A stretch of 64,000 bases of DNA from Gelatoporia subvermispora B (GCA_000320605.2 KB445803.1:938617-1002616); one strand, 5' to 3'. Counted from the stretch's first letter, positions 40,726-53,304 are shown. The notes: generated by a model not told the origin, from the letters alone. Made by a program: numbers and translations.

Positions 40726-43449
40726 ATGGGTCGCGGTATCCTCCTCACCTCGAATCTTCCGCAGCTGCAGAACCTGATCAAGCGAGACCCTACTGCATAC
40801 AAGGAGGAGTTCTTGCAACAATGGAATCACTACAACAGCATTCGCCAGATATTCCAAATTAACCCGGACGAGCAAGCTCAACACTTCCGAGAGCTGGTTA
40901 CTTTCATTGCGCAGGTGGGCTTGCAGCTATCTCGCATCACAGAACCTGGACATAAAATTATTAGGTTGCACAATGCTACCCTAAAGAGACCGCAGAATTC
41001 CCCTCGCACTTGTCGACCATGCTGCTCGAGAACTATGGGACGCTCTCGCCAGATACCCGCAAGACTCTCGTTCAAAACCTTGTCATGCTTAGGAACAAGG
41101 GTGTAATTACATCTATCGAGTATGCGAACTACTCTCCCCCAGTCGCCGGCGATTGACACTGTATGCACCACAGACTTCTCAAGACCCTTTTCCCCCTCCT
41201 GCCTCGCACGACCTCCTCTTCCCTTCGAGCCTTCATTCGCAAGACTATCCTCTCTGACATTCGTACCGCAAACCTACGGACTAAGAACCACAAGCTGAAC
41301 CGTGCAGTCCAAGCCATGCTGTTCGGCATGGTTGAGCGCGGAATGGATGCAGAAGTTGTAGGAGACAAGGGAAAGCTGAGGGCTGCGGCCAAACAGGCGA
41401 ATGCGCAGAACAGTGGAGAGGCAATGTGGGCGGTAGTTCTCACAAAGGAGCTCTGGAGAAAGGGGATTTGGTGAGCCTATGCTGAATGGTCCACCGTACT
41501 GTTCTTGCTGATGCCTCGCGCCTGTCCAGGAATGACGCCAAATCAGTCTCTATCATCGCCCTCGGATGCTTCCACCCTGTTATAAAGGTTCAGAGCGCAT
41601 CATCGCATTTCTTCCTTGGTAGTGACGATGATGTGGAGGACTCTGATGATGAAGAGGAAGAGGTATCGTATATGATATGTCTTAATCTTCCGGTGTGCTG
41701 ACACACTGGTAGATTCCGAATGCCAAAGCGCTGCAGCACCGCAGGGAGATTAACAAGAAGACGAGGAGTGGGGAGAAGAAGCTGCAGAAGCAAATGAAGT
41801 CCATTAAGGCTGTACGTTGAACTTACGGCCTCACTTTACGGTCTCATCTGGTGACTGTGCTGATTCATACGTGCCCTACAGAAACGAAAGAAACAAGCCA
41901 TGCCTGGCACACCCAACTTCCCGGCTATTCAGCTGCTTAATGACCCTCAAACATTTGGCGAGAAGCTGTACGACATCCTCAACCGCTATGACAAGCGCTT
42001 CTCCCTTGACCACAAGATCCTGATCATGCAGCTGCTCTCCCGTGTTATGGGGTCTCATAAGCTCTGCGTTCTCGGATTCTACACCTACATCATGAAGTAC
42101 CTCACGTACCACCAGCTCCGCATCCCCGCTATCCTTGTTGCGCTCGCACAGTCGTGTCATGACTTCACGCCCCCGGATGCACTGACGCCTGTGATCAGGA
42201 AGCTGGCGCAGGAATTCGTACACCCTGGTGTCGGGAGCGAGGTCATCGCTGCTGGCCTGAACTCGATACGTGAAGTCTGCAGAAGACAACCGTGGTCGAT
42301 GGAGGAGGACTTGCTTGGTGACCTCGTGGAGTACCGGAAGAGCAGAGATAAGGCTGTGACGGCTGCCGCGCGGGGACTCTTGCAGTTGTTCCGTGAGGTG
42401 AACCCCGGTATGCTCAAGAAGAGACAAAGGGTGCGTACCTCGTGTTCCTGATTTCGTACTGTCTTTCTGATGTACTATACAGGGAAAGGAAGCAAGTATG
42501 GGCATGGCAAGCGGCAGTCAGCCGCTGCCCTTCGGGCACAGTGCGGAGGCCGCTGTGGACATTGAGGGGCTTGTGGTATGTCTTCCGCCATCTCTACCAT
42601 GTGACAGTCTTTCACTATCGTGTGATAGCTTTTGGAGGATCATCTCCAGAAGCTCCGTGAAGAGGAAGGGGCAGCTCCTGGAGATGAAGGGGAGGACGAT
42701 GACGAAGCCGCCTGGACGGGCTGGGATGTCGACTCGGATTCGGACGAGTCCTCGGAAGGATGGGTCAGCGTGTCGTCCGAGGGCGAAAGCGACCTCGAGA
42801 TCAGCGACAGCGAGGACGAGGGGGAGAAGCGTCCGAAGAAAGGCAAGGCCAAGGCCAAGGAGGGTTCCGCAGACCCGGACGAACCCATGGAGGACGCCAA
42901 GCCTGCAGAGGATGCTGTCGCACGGATATCTTCTCTGGCAACGACGAAGGTACAGTTTTGCACCCTGGCGCGCATCACTATTCTGACCTCCTGTCGCAGA
43001 TTCTGACCCCGGCGGATTTTGCGCTGCTGAACGACCTGCGGATCAAGGCCGCCTCCGCGGCAGTCGAACGCGGGGCGGGCTCCGGCGCGAAGCGCAAGCT
43101 CGCGTCGCTCGAGGCGCAAAAAAAGGCACAGCAGCAGGCGGGTGGGGAGGATATGTTTATCTCAGAAAACGACATCCTCGGGCCACGCAAGAAGGCCAAG
43201 GCGGACTATGCGGAGCGCATGGCGTCGATCGAGAAAGGCCGCGAGGGCCGCGAGAAGTTCGGCTCGCTCAAGGGCAAGAAGAACAAGGAGGCGCCGAGCA
43301 GCTCGACGAACAAGGAGAAGGCAAGGAACAAGCCCATCATGATGATCCTTGCGAGCGGGGCGGTGCGCGGAAAGAAGAAGGCGTCGTTGAGGGAAAAGCA
43401 GCGAAAGATGCGCGCGCATATCGACCGGGCGAAGAAGTCGCACCATTGA
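40726..43449 (+). CDS. sda1: Ribosome biogenesis protein SDA1
   Basis: About eight exons. The N-terminus ([20 protein letters not shown]) and following [23 protein letters not shown] and [11 protein letters not shown] segments, then HFFLG with an acidic stretch, are the SDA1 pattern. The block [21 protein letters not shown] and [11 protein letters not shown], a long acidic region (about 42660-42900) and a basic C-terminus ([22 protein letters not shown], in parts) follow. Sda1 is a nucleolar and nucleoplasmic factor for 60S subunit maturation and export. The intron after VTFIAQ (40915-40961) and the one before LLKTLFPLL (about 41118-41172) were checked in phase. The stop is at 43447-43449. 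Confidence 0.93.
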
Positions 43450-43711
43450 TTTTTGCTTCGTGTATAGATACTGTTGTGATGTATTGCGTCCAGTTTGCCA
43501 TGATGTCTTTCCAAGATACTTGCCTTTTTCTGAGCTTTGTGGGCATGAATATCGCATCGCCACCACCAAGAGAGCACCGCGGCAGTTGCGGGCGCCTATC
43601 AACGACGACGTACTTGCGCGAGCGCCACCAACTTGAAGTTTACACATCTCAACGACCTCCTCCAACCCGCCCTTGCCACGACTTATACCCCGTTGCTTTG
43701 GGTAGCAGCTG

Positions 43712-45759
43712 ATGAGCGGGAGATGTGAAGAGTGCGGCGAGTCGACAACATGGGACACAGAGCTAGGCTCCTCCATCTGCACGCACTGCGGCACCCTCGC
43801 GGACCCGACGCAGAGCGTCCTCACGTCGCATCTCGAGCCTACCGAGTCGACGCGCGAGAGCACGTTCTGGAATGCGATACAGGGCGGAACGCTCAAGGGA
43901 CGGAGCGGATGGGCGTTGGCGGGGCAGAGCAAGGACGCGAGGGATAGAAGGAACCAGGTGAGCCTCGTGCCGTGCGTTGTGTATACCCTGACGAAGTCTG
44001 ACATGCATGTAGATCGCTATGCATGAATTTATCAGGTCTCTAACTATCAGGCTATCACAGCCCGGCTTGAGCCTTCGGGCACAAGGTGTCTTCGACCAGT
44101 CCATGCGCAAGGGTGGGTATCGGTGGGGGAGGAAGGCCAAGCTCGCGGCCGGGGCTGCGGTGGCCATTGCCTCGCGCGAATCGCGCAAGAGCGACTCGCT
44201 ACGTGATATTGCAGTAAGTACTAAATTCTTTCATGCGTGCATATCCTACACGTTGCTCGTTCTCTAGGTTGAATGTTGACTGCACTACTTCGCAGTATCT
44301 ACTCGACGAACCTCCGACCGCACTCTCCAGGGCATTCGTCGCGGTCATCGATCTCCTCCAGCTCGACCTGGCTCCAGCAGATCCTGCTGCCCACCTCCCA
44401 TCATTGCAGAGCTACCTACTCACCCTCGTTGAGGGCTCCACGCCCGTCCCAGCTCCGCTTCCGTCCCAGCTCGCAGCCAGTCTCAAACCTCTCATGTCCC
44501 TGTTATCATCCGTCATGCGCACCGCCGAATCCCTCTCGGCCCTTATCTCCCGTGCGGGCACCCTGTCTCACCTTCCGAGCCCGCCTACAGCCGTCGCGCT
44601 TCTCATGCTTGCGCTCGAGGGCGAGCTGCTCGACTCCCTTCCACATGCGGGCGCGCTCGCGCAAGCACTCGGCACCCGCGTCGGCGCAAGCAAGGCGGTG
44701 GTCATGCAGCGGTACAAGGCGGCGTACGAGGTGGTGGAACAGCTCACCAAGGAGGTGCCGTGGCTGGATGGGTACGAGCGAGGCAAGGCTGGGGGGCGGT
44801 CGAAGGTCGCGAAGCGCGTCGTCGTCGCGCGAGCGCTGAAGGACGTCGTGCAGTTCCAGGAGGACATCTGGCGCAGACAGCTGGAGGCAGAGGCTCTGCC
44901 ACGAGTTGTGCTGGAGGAGGACAGCGAGGAAGATGATCTGGAACCGGGAGAGGGGGCGGACGCGGGTGTGCGCCAGAGCCGACGTGGTACGTCAGATGTT
45001 CCTCCAAATGCAGGAACAGAGATGGTCAACTCCCTTCCTCCCCACCCCAAGCGGAAATCCAGACACGACCGGCAGCTCGCGGACGCGTCGCAGTTCCTCG
45101 TCTCCGGCGCCGCGACTGCTATAGCAGATGCGCCGGATTTGCTCTCGCATCTGCTCAGCGCGGAAGAATCCGCGCTCCCCCACGTCTTCGCGCGTGCGCC
45201 GTCGCGCCTGCAGATGCTCGCCGCAGCGCGCGGTGGGGGTTCCGAGGAGCAGATTGCGGACGCGGAACTCTTCGAGGAGGGCGAGCTTGACGCGCTGATC
45301 AGAGATGCGGGGGAGATTGACATGCTGCGGGTCGTGCTCGGGTGGGCCGACGGCTCGGACGCGGATCACGGCACGACTGGGGACCGGAACCAGGACCGGA
45401 ATATGGACGATGGGAGACGCAAGAAGAGGAAGCGTGCGCAGGTGGACGAGGGCGTGGGTGGGGATGGAGATGGAGATGGAGATGGTGCGGAGATGAGGGC
45501 GGGCAGGGCCCGGGGGTCCAAGAGGATCAATATGGAGGCGCTCGAACGCGTGCTGCGCCCCGATTCCCTTGGGGATGTCGATGAATACGGAGATGAGGGG
45601 GAGGAAGAAGAAGAGGACGAGCAGGCGTTAGGTGGGGTGCGAGATGACATGTCCGTGCCGCCGTTGTCAGCGGGCGAGGAAGAAGTTGTGGAGGATTGGA
45701 GACCTCTCTCGCCCGATGGGATAGGCATGATGATGAGCGAAGACCGGTATGACCTGTGA
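43712..45759 (+). CDS. Diverged BRF1/TFIIB-like transcription factor
   Basis: Three exons (43712-43957, 44013-44213, 44296-45759) give 636 aa. Residues 5-26 form a TFIIB-type zinc ribbon, CEEC...CTHC (CX2C-X14-CX2C), followed by ADPTQS. Residues ~83-190 read as a cyclin-like repeat (WGRKAKLAAGAAVAIASRES..., LRDIAYLLDEPPTALSRAF), and a second weaker helical repeat runs to ~280. Two C-terminal motifs recall yeast Brf1: EGELDALIRDAGEIDML (about residue 479; Brf1 has a DELEAHLLNEEASKL-type segment) and SKRINMEALE (about 557; Brf1 has SKKINYDAI). This supports a TFIIIB subunit that recruits RNA polymerase III. The sequence is strongly diverged and carries long acidic inserts plus a GD repeat, so a lineage-specific TFIIB paralogue remains possible. 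Confidence 0.7.
45463..45485. repeat. GATGGA hexamer repeat, coding
   Basis: Nearly four tandem copies of GATGGA inside the BRF1-like exon 3, encoding alternating Gly-Asp. Expansion or contraction would keep the frame. Confidence 0.9.
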
Positions 45760-47269
45760 ACCGAGCATGGCAGCACTCACACACTAGCACACGTTGGTTG
45801 TTGTGGGGACTTCGACGCTTCGGCATTGTGGAGACCAGGTCGGCATAGTGCATCAGATGAAATCAAGGGGATTGTGCGGTCCACTGACGAGTGTTCAGGT
45901 GAGTATGGAACTTGTTGTTTCGGGACAGTTCGTACTGACAATGTATTTTACGGTCCCCAGTATTCGCTGCAGGATGTTGCGCCCATTGCGTGCAGTAAGT
46001 CTTGCTGCCTGAGCTTCCCGCGAGCGCGTCGCGTGACGCGGCAAGCACGGTGACACCTCGCGTCTCGATTGTGACAGACGCGTTTGTCTCGTTTTTTGGC
46101 TCGCTTTTTTCTTCAGTTTCGTTCGTGCAGTTCTTTCTGACCCTAACTCTGTCGGCGGCACTCTCTCTAGGACGTTCCACATAGCGGGCATTGTACTATA
46201 ACACTGATTTGCTAATAGGCGGCGCCTCATGTTCTGTAGAAAGCAATATACCCGCAGGGCCGCCTTTCCGACCCTGTTCTGGAATTCTATGTGTCTGCAT
46301 CTCTGCGCCATCGCGTTCATGCTAGAAAGAGTTCATGACTAGAGAGAAGACAATGCTTCGAAAGCGTGGCCGCAACAAGGCCTCTTCTTGCCCACAACCG
46401 GGGCATCATTATCGTTTATTACATGGACAGAAAGAGCAAGAGCCTTGTTTACGGTGCGGCTTCTAGTGCGGCGATGCGCGATGATGACCGTCATGGGGAG
46501 ATCAGGCAACCTGCTTGCTGTCCACGAGCGACGTTCCCGAGGAGGAGTCTGATGGAAGCCACGTAAGTGTGCACGAGATGGGATGTAGTGGCTAGGGACG
46601 TTCCCGCGTATGGCAGGGTACGGAACCCATGACTTTGTCGTCGCAGAGACTGGCGCCACGCTGGACTGAGCGTTCTCAAGCTGCCGGACAAGTGGACAAG
46701 TGCGGACGAGTGCGTTTGTGTCCGATTTGTGTCGATGCATTTGGGCCGCCAATTGATCTTGCCGTTTTAGGATATCATGACGCACGGGCGGGGCGTTACT
46801 GCACAGTCAGTGGGAGCGCGCAGCGTTGGGTGCCTGCCGTCGACCGCAACGAACGACTCTTAAGGCTCATTGTGCTCGCGCACGGCGGCGGCGTCGCGTA
46901 GCCGGATTGTCGTGGAGAAATGTGGGGGATAGTGACGTGAACGTGACATAAGCCAGTGGGAGGAGAGTGCAAGCGGAACTCGGAACTCGTGCTGGTGGCG
47001 GGATCTCGTGGCGAGGGGCGAGTATATACTCGCCCAACCACTCGCGGCGGACCATACTTCCATTCAATTGCAACCGCCTCGTTCCATTCGATTTCGTGAA
47101 AGCATCCCACCCTTGGCAATCCCCACACTTGACTGGACCTCTAACTTCTGACAGTCCCGGCTTCCCGCAGCCTTCTCATCTGGCCAACAAGGCACGCCCG
47201 CTCCAGATCCCATATAATACCCTCTCGGTTTCCCATCCCTCTTCCTTCTCTCCCCCGGCTCCAACCACA
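45760..47269. other. 1.5-kb intergenic before trehalose phosphorylase
   Basis: No gene, tRNA or transposon is supported. The proximal 300 bp hold a palindromic TATA element, described separately. The remainder could be an extended promoter. Frames at 45863-46320 and 46339-46785 (minus) show no family resemblance. Confidence 0.5.
47013..47035 (+). promoter_or_regulatory. Palindromic TATA element with adjoining AGGGG (STRE-like)
   Basis: Bases 47016-47035 are a perfect 20-bp palindrome with TATATA at its centre and GGGCG/CGCCC arms. The overlapping AGGGG at 47014-47018 matches the core stress-response element known from yeast trehalose genes. It lies 235 bp upstream of the trehalose phosphorylase ATG. 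Core-promoter use is inference. Confidence 0.5.
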
Positions 47270-49989
47270 ATGTCTCCCCCGCACGAGTTTCAGTCAAAGC
47301 CCTCTGATGTTATCCGACGCAGGCTCTCCAGTGTCGTCTCCACCAAGCGGCCTAATGTCACCAGCTACAGCAGCCTGACCGTGAGTCGCGCGTTGTCATT
47401 GCCGCTCATGCGCCATTGCTGATCACCGCGCGCGGCCCCCAGCCCATGTGGGCAGGTATCGCCGGCGCCATCATCAACAACAATACCCAGTTCGAGGTCG
47501 CCGTCTCGATCCACGACTCGGTCTACAACACCGACTTCGCGTCCTCGGTCGTTCCGTACGACCCCAACGACCCCGACGCCCAAGCCTCTGCGATCGAGAA
47601 GCATGTCCTCGATACGCTGCGCAAGTTCTCGCAGGAGCACCTTTGCAAGTTCCTAGGTGCTGGCGTTACCTTGAGTCTGCTGAAGGAGGTGAGTGCTGCG
47701 CGCCATGACGACAGGACCGGGTCTTAAGAGATCGCTCGCGCAGGCACCCAACTTGTGCACCCGGCTCTGGCTTGAGACGGACATCGTGCCCATCGTGTTC
47801 AACATCAAGCCGTACCACACGGATTCGATCACACGGCCCAACATCAAGCACCGTGTCTCCTCGACGACCGGCTCCTACGTTCCCTCGGGCACGGAAACCC
47901 CGACTGTGTACTACGACCCGGCACAGCTGCAGGACAGCGCTAAGCTCACGACTGGCAGCGTGGGCCAGCGCCTCCCCATACCCCGCACTGTCGATGAGCA
48001 GGCTGATTCCGCCGCGCGGAAGTGCATTATGTACTTCGGCCCGGGGAACAACCCGCGTCTGAGCATTGGCCCGCGCAACCAGGTCGCGGTCGACGCAGGA
48101 GGCAAGATCCACCTGATTGACGACCTTGAGGAGTACCAGAAGACGGTCAGCAAGGGCACATGGAACTCTGTGATCAAGCTTGCGGATGAGCTCCGTGAGA
48201 AGAAGATCAAGATCGGCTTCTTCTCGTCCACCCCCCAAGGCGGTGAGTGTGGGGTAGATTGTCTAAAATCACGCGCGGAGATTAATCGCTTCTGGTCTCG
48301 CTCAATCTTTGATGGTTATCTCATCCGATTTCCCAGGAGGAGTCGCTCTCGTGAGTGTAGATTTCGGCATTGCAGGCTCCGACCGAGCGCTCACCTGTTA
48401 TTCCCCAATTTCAGATGCGTCATGCCCTCGTCCGATTCTTGTCCCTTCTGGACGTCGACGTTGCATGGTACGTGGTCCAGCCTACCCATCTCCGCCCTGC
48501 GCATGCGCTGCGCCGTTCTAATGACCCCGCTGACATTGATTCATGTGCCTGAAGGTATGTCCCGAACCCGTCTCCCAATGTATTCCGGACGACGAAGAAC
48601 AACCACAACATCCTCCAAGGCGTCGCTGATCCGAGCCTGCGTCTTACTCAGGAGGCGAAGGAGACGTTCGACGCGTGGATCCTCAAGAACGGTCTCCGAT
48701 GGACAGCGGAAGGCGGCCCGCTCGCCTCGGGCGGCGTGGACATTGCCTTCATTGGCAAGTGTTTGTTTGTTTGTTCAGGAACGTGTGCTGATGCACATCG
48801 ATAGACGACCCGCAAATGCCCGGACTCATTCCCCTGATCAAGAAAATGCGCCCGGACCTGCCGATCATCTACCGATCTCACATTGAGATCCGGAGTGACC
48901 TGGTACACAAGAAGGGCTCGCCGCAGGAAGAGGTCTGGCAATACCTCTGGAATAACATCCAGCATGCGGACATGTTCATTAGTCATCCGGTCAACAAGTT
49001 CGTGCCCAGTGACGTGCCGCCAGAGAAGCTGGCGCTCCTCGGCGCAGCGACGGACTGGTAAGTGAGGCCTTATATTTGTGTGTGCTCGTCTCTGACTGGG
49101 CGGGTGCAGGCTGGACGGTCTGAACAAACCCCTCCACCAGTGGGACTCGCAGTTCTACATGGGCGAGTTCCGCAACCTGTGCAACAAGGACAAGATGGTC
49201 GAGCTCGATTGGCCCGCGCGCGACTACATCGTGCAGATCGCTCGCTTCGACCCAGCCAAGGGTATTCCGAACGTCATCGACTCGTACGCGCGCTTCCGTG
49301 AGATGCTCGCGGCGAAGAACCGCGAAGAGGACATTCCCCAACTGCTCATTTGCGGACACGGCGCGGTCGATGACCCCGATGCGAGCATCATCTACGACCA
49401 GGTCTTGAGCCTCATCCATGGCAAGTACGTCAAGTACTCCAAGGATATCGTCGTCATGCGTTGCCCGCCGAGCGATCAGCGTAAGTGTGACGTATACGTG
49501 TTCGAGCGCGGGTGCTAACACGAGTCGATCACAGTGCTGAACGCGCTCATGGACAACTCAAAGTTCGCGCTGCAGCTCTCGACGCGCGAGGGCTTCGAGG
49601 TGAAGGTATCCGAGGCGCTGCACACGGGCAAGCCAATCATCGCGTGCCGCACGGGTGGCATTCCGCTGCAAATCGAGCACGGGAAGAGCGGCTTCCTGTG
49701 CGAGCCGGGCGACAACGACGCCGTCGCGCGGCATATGTACGAGCTGTACACGGACGACGAGCTGTACGAGCGCATGAGCGAGTACGCGCGCACACACGTC
49801 AGCGACGAGGTCGGCACCGTCGGAAATGCCGCCGCGTGGTTGTACCTCGCCGTCATGTACGTCTCGCGCGGCGTGCGCCTCCACCCCAAGGGCGCGTGGC
49901 TCAACGACCTCATGCGCGAGGAGACCGGCGAGCCGTACCAGCCTGGTGAGCCGAGGCTCCCGCGCGGGCACCTCAACGTCCAAGGATAA
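47270..49989 (+). CDS. Trehalose phosphorylase, retaining, GT4 family
   Basis: Nine exons (47270-47380, 47443-47688, 47744-48242, 48337-48350, 48415-48467, 48555-48754, 48805-49057, 49110-49480, 49535-49989) give 733 aa, close to the Grifola enzyme as I recall it (732). The sequence follows that enzyme throughout: VYNTDFASSVVPY, IKPYHTDSITRPN, MYFGPGNNPRLSIGPRNQ, GGGVALMRHALVRF, NHNILQGVADPSLR, YRSHIEIRSDLVH, and the GT4 donor site QLSTREGFEVKVSEALHTGKP. It reversibly converts trehalose and phosphate to glucose and alpha-glucose-1-phosphate in the cytosol. Exon 4 is 14 bp. The intron starting at 48755 has a GC donor (GCAAGT). The Neurospora homologue is clock-controlled (ccg-9), and the STRE-like promoter motif here also suggests stress control. 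Confidence 0.95.
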
Positions 49990-52404
49990 ATGGTATCCGA
50001 TACCTGTGTGGAAGGAAGAAAGGAAGAATCGGACGGAGTCCGTCTTGCATTCTTGGTTTGCTGGCGCTCTTTCTGGGCGGTCGGAACGAGCTTGTAACAT
50101 CTGCTGTGCAACAACTGACAACTGACTTGCTGTATGACCCGTGCTGTACCCTTGATTGTAGAAAATTTGTAGATGTAGACGCTGTTGTGATGAATACACC
50201 ACCCCTTGAATACCTGTGCAATGTCGGAGGCAGAGCGGCGAAGACCGTGAATTGGGCTCGACGGTGTTTGTCATGCGAGGCGATCTTCGTGATTTACTCT
50301 TATTCAAAACCATCCGCCACCTGCAGGGCATCTACACGTGGCCTGTGATTGCCCTCGAAGTCCAACAAAACGCCTCGTAATTGTCTCATGCGCGCTACGC
50401 TCGCATGATGCAGCAGGTCTGGCTCGCTGCAAGGACTGATAGCTGATAGCTGATGGTGCGTCAAAATTGATGAAACACTGCAGCACGGGCAAGGATGAGA
50501 CACCGTAGTGCCTTGCATGCAACGAGGCGGAGTGACCGTACTAGTGGTCCAACAAGTAGACAATATCACCGAAGGCTTTCACACCCACATAGTCCAGTCG
50601 ATTTGTTCAAGCGCTTGCCTCGCCGAGGATAGATCTGCGGGATCGACCCAAATGTAATTCGTCATGATCGAGATGAAAGGCTGCGTGTCGTCTGTTGGAA
50701 CGAATGTGATGTTTGGAGCCTGATCAGGTCCTCCATAAAAAGTTACAAGAAATCTGAAAGTACTGTTGTCGGTCCAAGAGTTCGTCAATCAATAAGCTAG
50801 TTTGAACAGTCTACTGTTGCGTCGAAGCTGACTTTTACACCTTTTTACAGAGACGCCTCCAAAGGACAACCTCGGAGGGTCACCCCACCTGTCCGCTGCT
50901 TGATCTGCGCCAAGCAGCGGCAAAATACCCTGGTCTGGCGCCCTTCTCGAGACGAAACGACCACGCCCCTGTGGCAAATTCGTGCACCCATCAGATTTAT
51001 CAGCGTAACCAAGACAGGCGGAATTCCATGTGTCGATCGTGTTGCCCCATTCCACTCCCAGCGCAACTTCGAGGCCCGGGCGCTTGCAGTGCGACAGGCT
51101 GTAAAGTTCTCGGTAACAGATGCGGAGGCGATCTAAATTGCAACATGTCATTCATTACCGCAAGAATTATCACTGCAAGAATTTAGGATTTGGTACAGGG
51201 GACATTTGGGAGACGATCACATACCGAATACCCTTCTCCAAACATACGACGGAGTATTCGCCACATCCCAAGTTTTCTCGTGATTGCTTTTCGATCGTCG
51301 GATACTTCCCCAGATCGGGAAGGCCAGAAGCCTCCGTGTTGCCAAGTCGTCAGAGAGAATATCATATTCTGGCTGACATGCTTCCTCAGCCTCATAACAG
51401 GCCTGAGCATGCAGAACAGGAAGTGCCATCGAGCAAGAGGGGCCGGTGAGGGTCCGAGCGGGTGCGTCCCTCGTTACCCTGCGTAAAATTATCGTGAGGC
51501 ATGTTGTATAGAACTAGATTAAAGAATAACACAATCGTGCAGACTGGGAAGTGTAACAAGATGGTATCATGATGGCGTTGAACATTCGGTCTAGAGGGGT
51601 TGATCGTCGAAATATTGACACTGAGCACCAGCCACCGAGTGTTACATTACCTGGTCTCTCGACTTCGGCTATACAAAGACCACAAAGGGCGACGTCCCTC
51701 AGGTACTGGTGCCTCAGGTAGGTACGTATTCTGTCCCCTGAGGAGTCCTAGTAATTATCATTCGAAGTTCGAGCTGGGCGAATAGTGACGTAATCGCGAA
51801 TTCTTGTGCGTAACGAGACTGGCCTGCCCACGATTATTCGATTTAGTAAACTTCAATTTTAGCACGGAATGGGCACCTGGACGTCTAGTATGAGCAATCT
51901 ACGATACCTAGACAGAGGAGTTAGACGTGCTCCATCATGCCATCGGAACGAGTTTGTGACACTTGCCGCGCGCCAGCTGATCCACTAATAACCGGTGCTG
52001 TCCTTCTTGAATGTGATCAAAGATGGGAAGAGACTGATCACACCCCTTGACGAGCTGCGGGCTGTCGGAGTCAGAGCGGCGAAGAGAGCGAAATAGCGGA
52101 CTGGAAGAGGTAAACTGTGGCTTGGAACGCGAGGCTGGGCGCGTCCCGCGAGGAGCCGCGCGAGGCCGAGGGCGCGGAGCCACAAAGCCACGCCGCGAGT
52201 GATGGTCGACTGCTCCTCCTTTGTCATACAAGACAATCTTCGTGATTGAGTTCGCCCTGATGCTCGTGCTGCGGCTCATCCAGCCATTCGGGAGCTATTC
52301 TGGGCGTTGATTGTCGTGTCCTGGGCCTGGTAGAAAACTGCGTGAGGACCGCTACCGCCCAGAGCTCGTGTGGCGCATCTCTCAGTGCCATACTCCCCGC
52401 TGCG
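49990..52404. other. 2.4-kb gene-poor stretch, possible remnant
   Basis: No intact gene. On the minus strand, 50788-50579 (STFRFLVTFYGGPDQ ... VDPADLSSARQALEQID) reads like protein, then continues in another frame as YVGVKAFGDIVYLLDH with a stop, as if a 5-bp insertion broke a reading frame near 50595. Further upstream (51090-50950) EVALGVEWGNTIDTWNS also looks coding-like. I cannot name a family. I saw no transposon ends, tRNA or long repeats. Confidence 0.35.
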
Positions 52405-53304
52405 ATGGAGGTCGAGATGCACACCTCCCCGGACGCGTCGGGGCCCTCTAGAAACCTCAAGCGAGCACGTTCCCCGCCTTCCCCGACACCGCCAGATCGA
52501 CCTACGGTGCGTGTCTCGGCTTCGTACATTTCGTCGTAGTTGTGGCTGTGGCCGCGCTGACCACCCCGAACAGAAACGACAGATACACAATGCGTCCGGT
52601 GCCCCGATGACAAGCCCTGTACCCCGCCATGCATATCCTGCTGCCCCTGCGCTCGCGCCGCTCATCATGCCGCCGATGCCTGCGCCGGACGCAGCGTACT
52701 CTGCGTACGCGGCGGAAGACTGGGTCACGCAGACGCGCGGGTTGCGCATAGACAGCCCACACCTCGCGCAAAACCCCGAGGCGGCGTTCGGACGTGTGTC
52801 GGACGAGGAGCGTGTGGCCCCGGGTCAGGCACGCATAGATGTGACCATGGTGCGCGACCCTGTCTCTAATTCTGTTGAAATGCGTAGTTGACGAGGACAC
52901 GGCGCTGATCGACCTCGGCGCGGTGCTGCGGTGCGCAGGTGGACCGTGACGTACCGATGGACTCGGCGAGCCCTCCGCGGGGCCCTGCGGACAATTCTAG
53001 TGCTATGCTAGGGTTCCAGGCGGACTATCTGTATGGACGGCCGGTGTACTCTCTCTCTCCTCAGCCACAACAGGCGACACATCATGCTTCACGATACGAG
53101 AACACTGCACATCCTGGACGTCAACAGCAACAACTACAGATACCCGCCATTCAGGTGCACGCTGCGACGCCGTCGCCCGTGCACCGCGATCCAAATGCAT
53201 CGCTCCCGCCCTCCGCGCGCCGGCAGCGCTTCACGATGGGCCCGCGCGCGGACTGCGAAAAGTGCCGTATGGGAGTCAAGGGCCACTGGATGCACGTCGA
53301 CTGA
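52405..53304 (+). CDS. Unknown protein with Cys/His-rich C-terminal tail
   Basis: Three exons (52405-52506, 52583-52849, 52939-53304) give 244 aa. It begins MEVEMHTSPDASGPSRNLKRARSP, a short basic and Pro-rich stretch. A middle part is Ala/Pro/Met-rich (MPPMPAPDAAYSAYAAEDWV). The last part is Gln/Ser-rich and ends in FTMGPRADCEKCRMGVKGHWMHVD. This tail, with CX2C and a spaced HWMH, looks like a conserved metal-binding or interaction motif; I associate it with uncharacterised basidiomycete proteins but can name no family. The intron 52850-52938 (89 bp) is longer than its neighbours and its exon junction is by phase only. A nuclear location is possible from the KRARSP stretch but unproven. Confidence 0.6.

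Noticed and set aside
44568..45323. 251-codon minus frame
   Set aside because: Antisense to the BRF1-like exon 3; composition-driven shadow.
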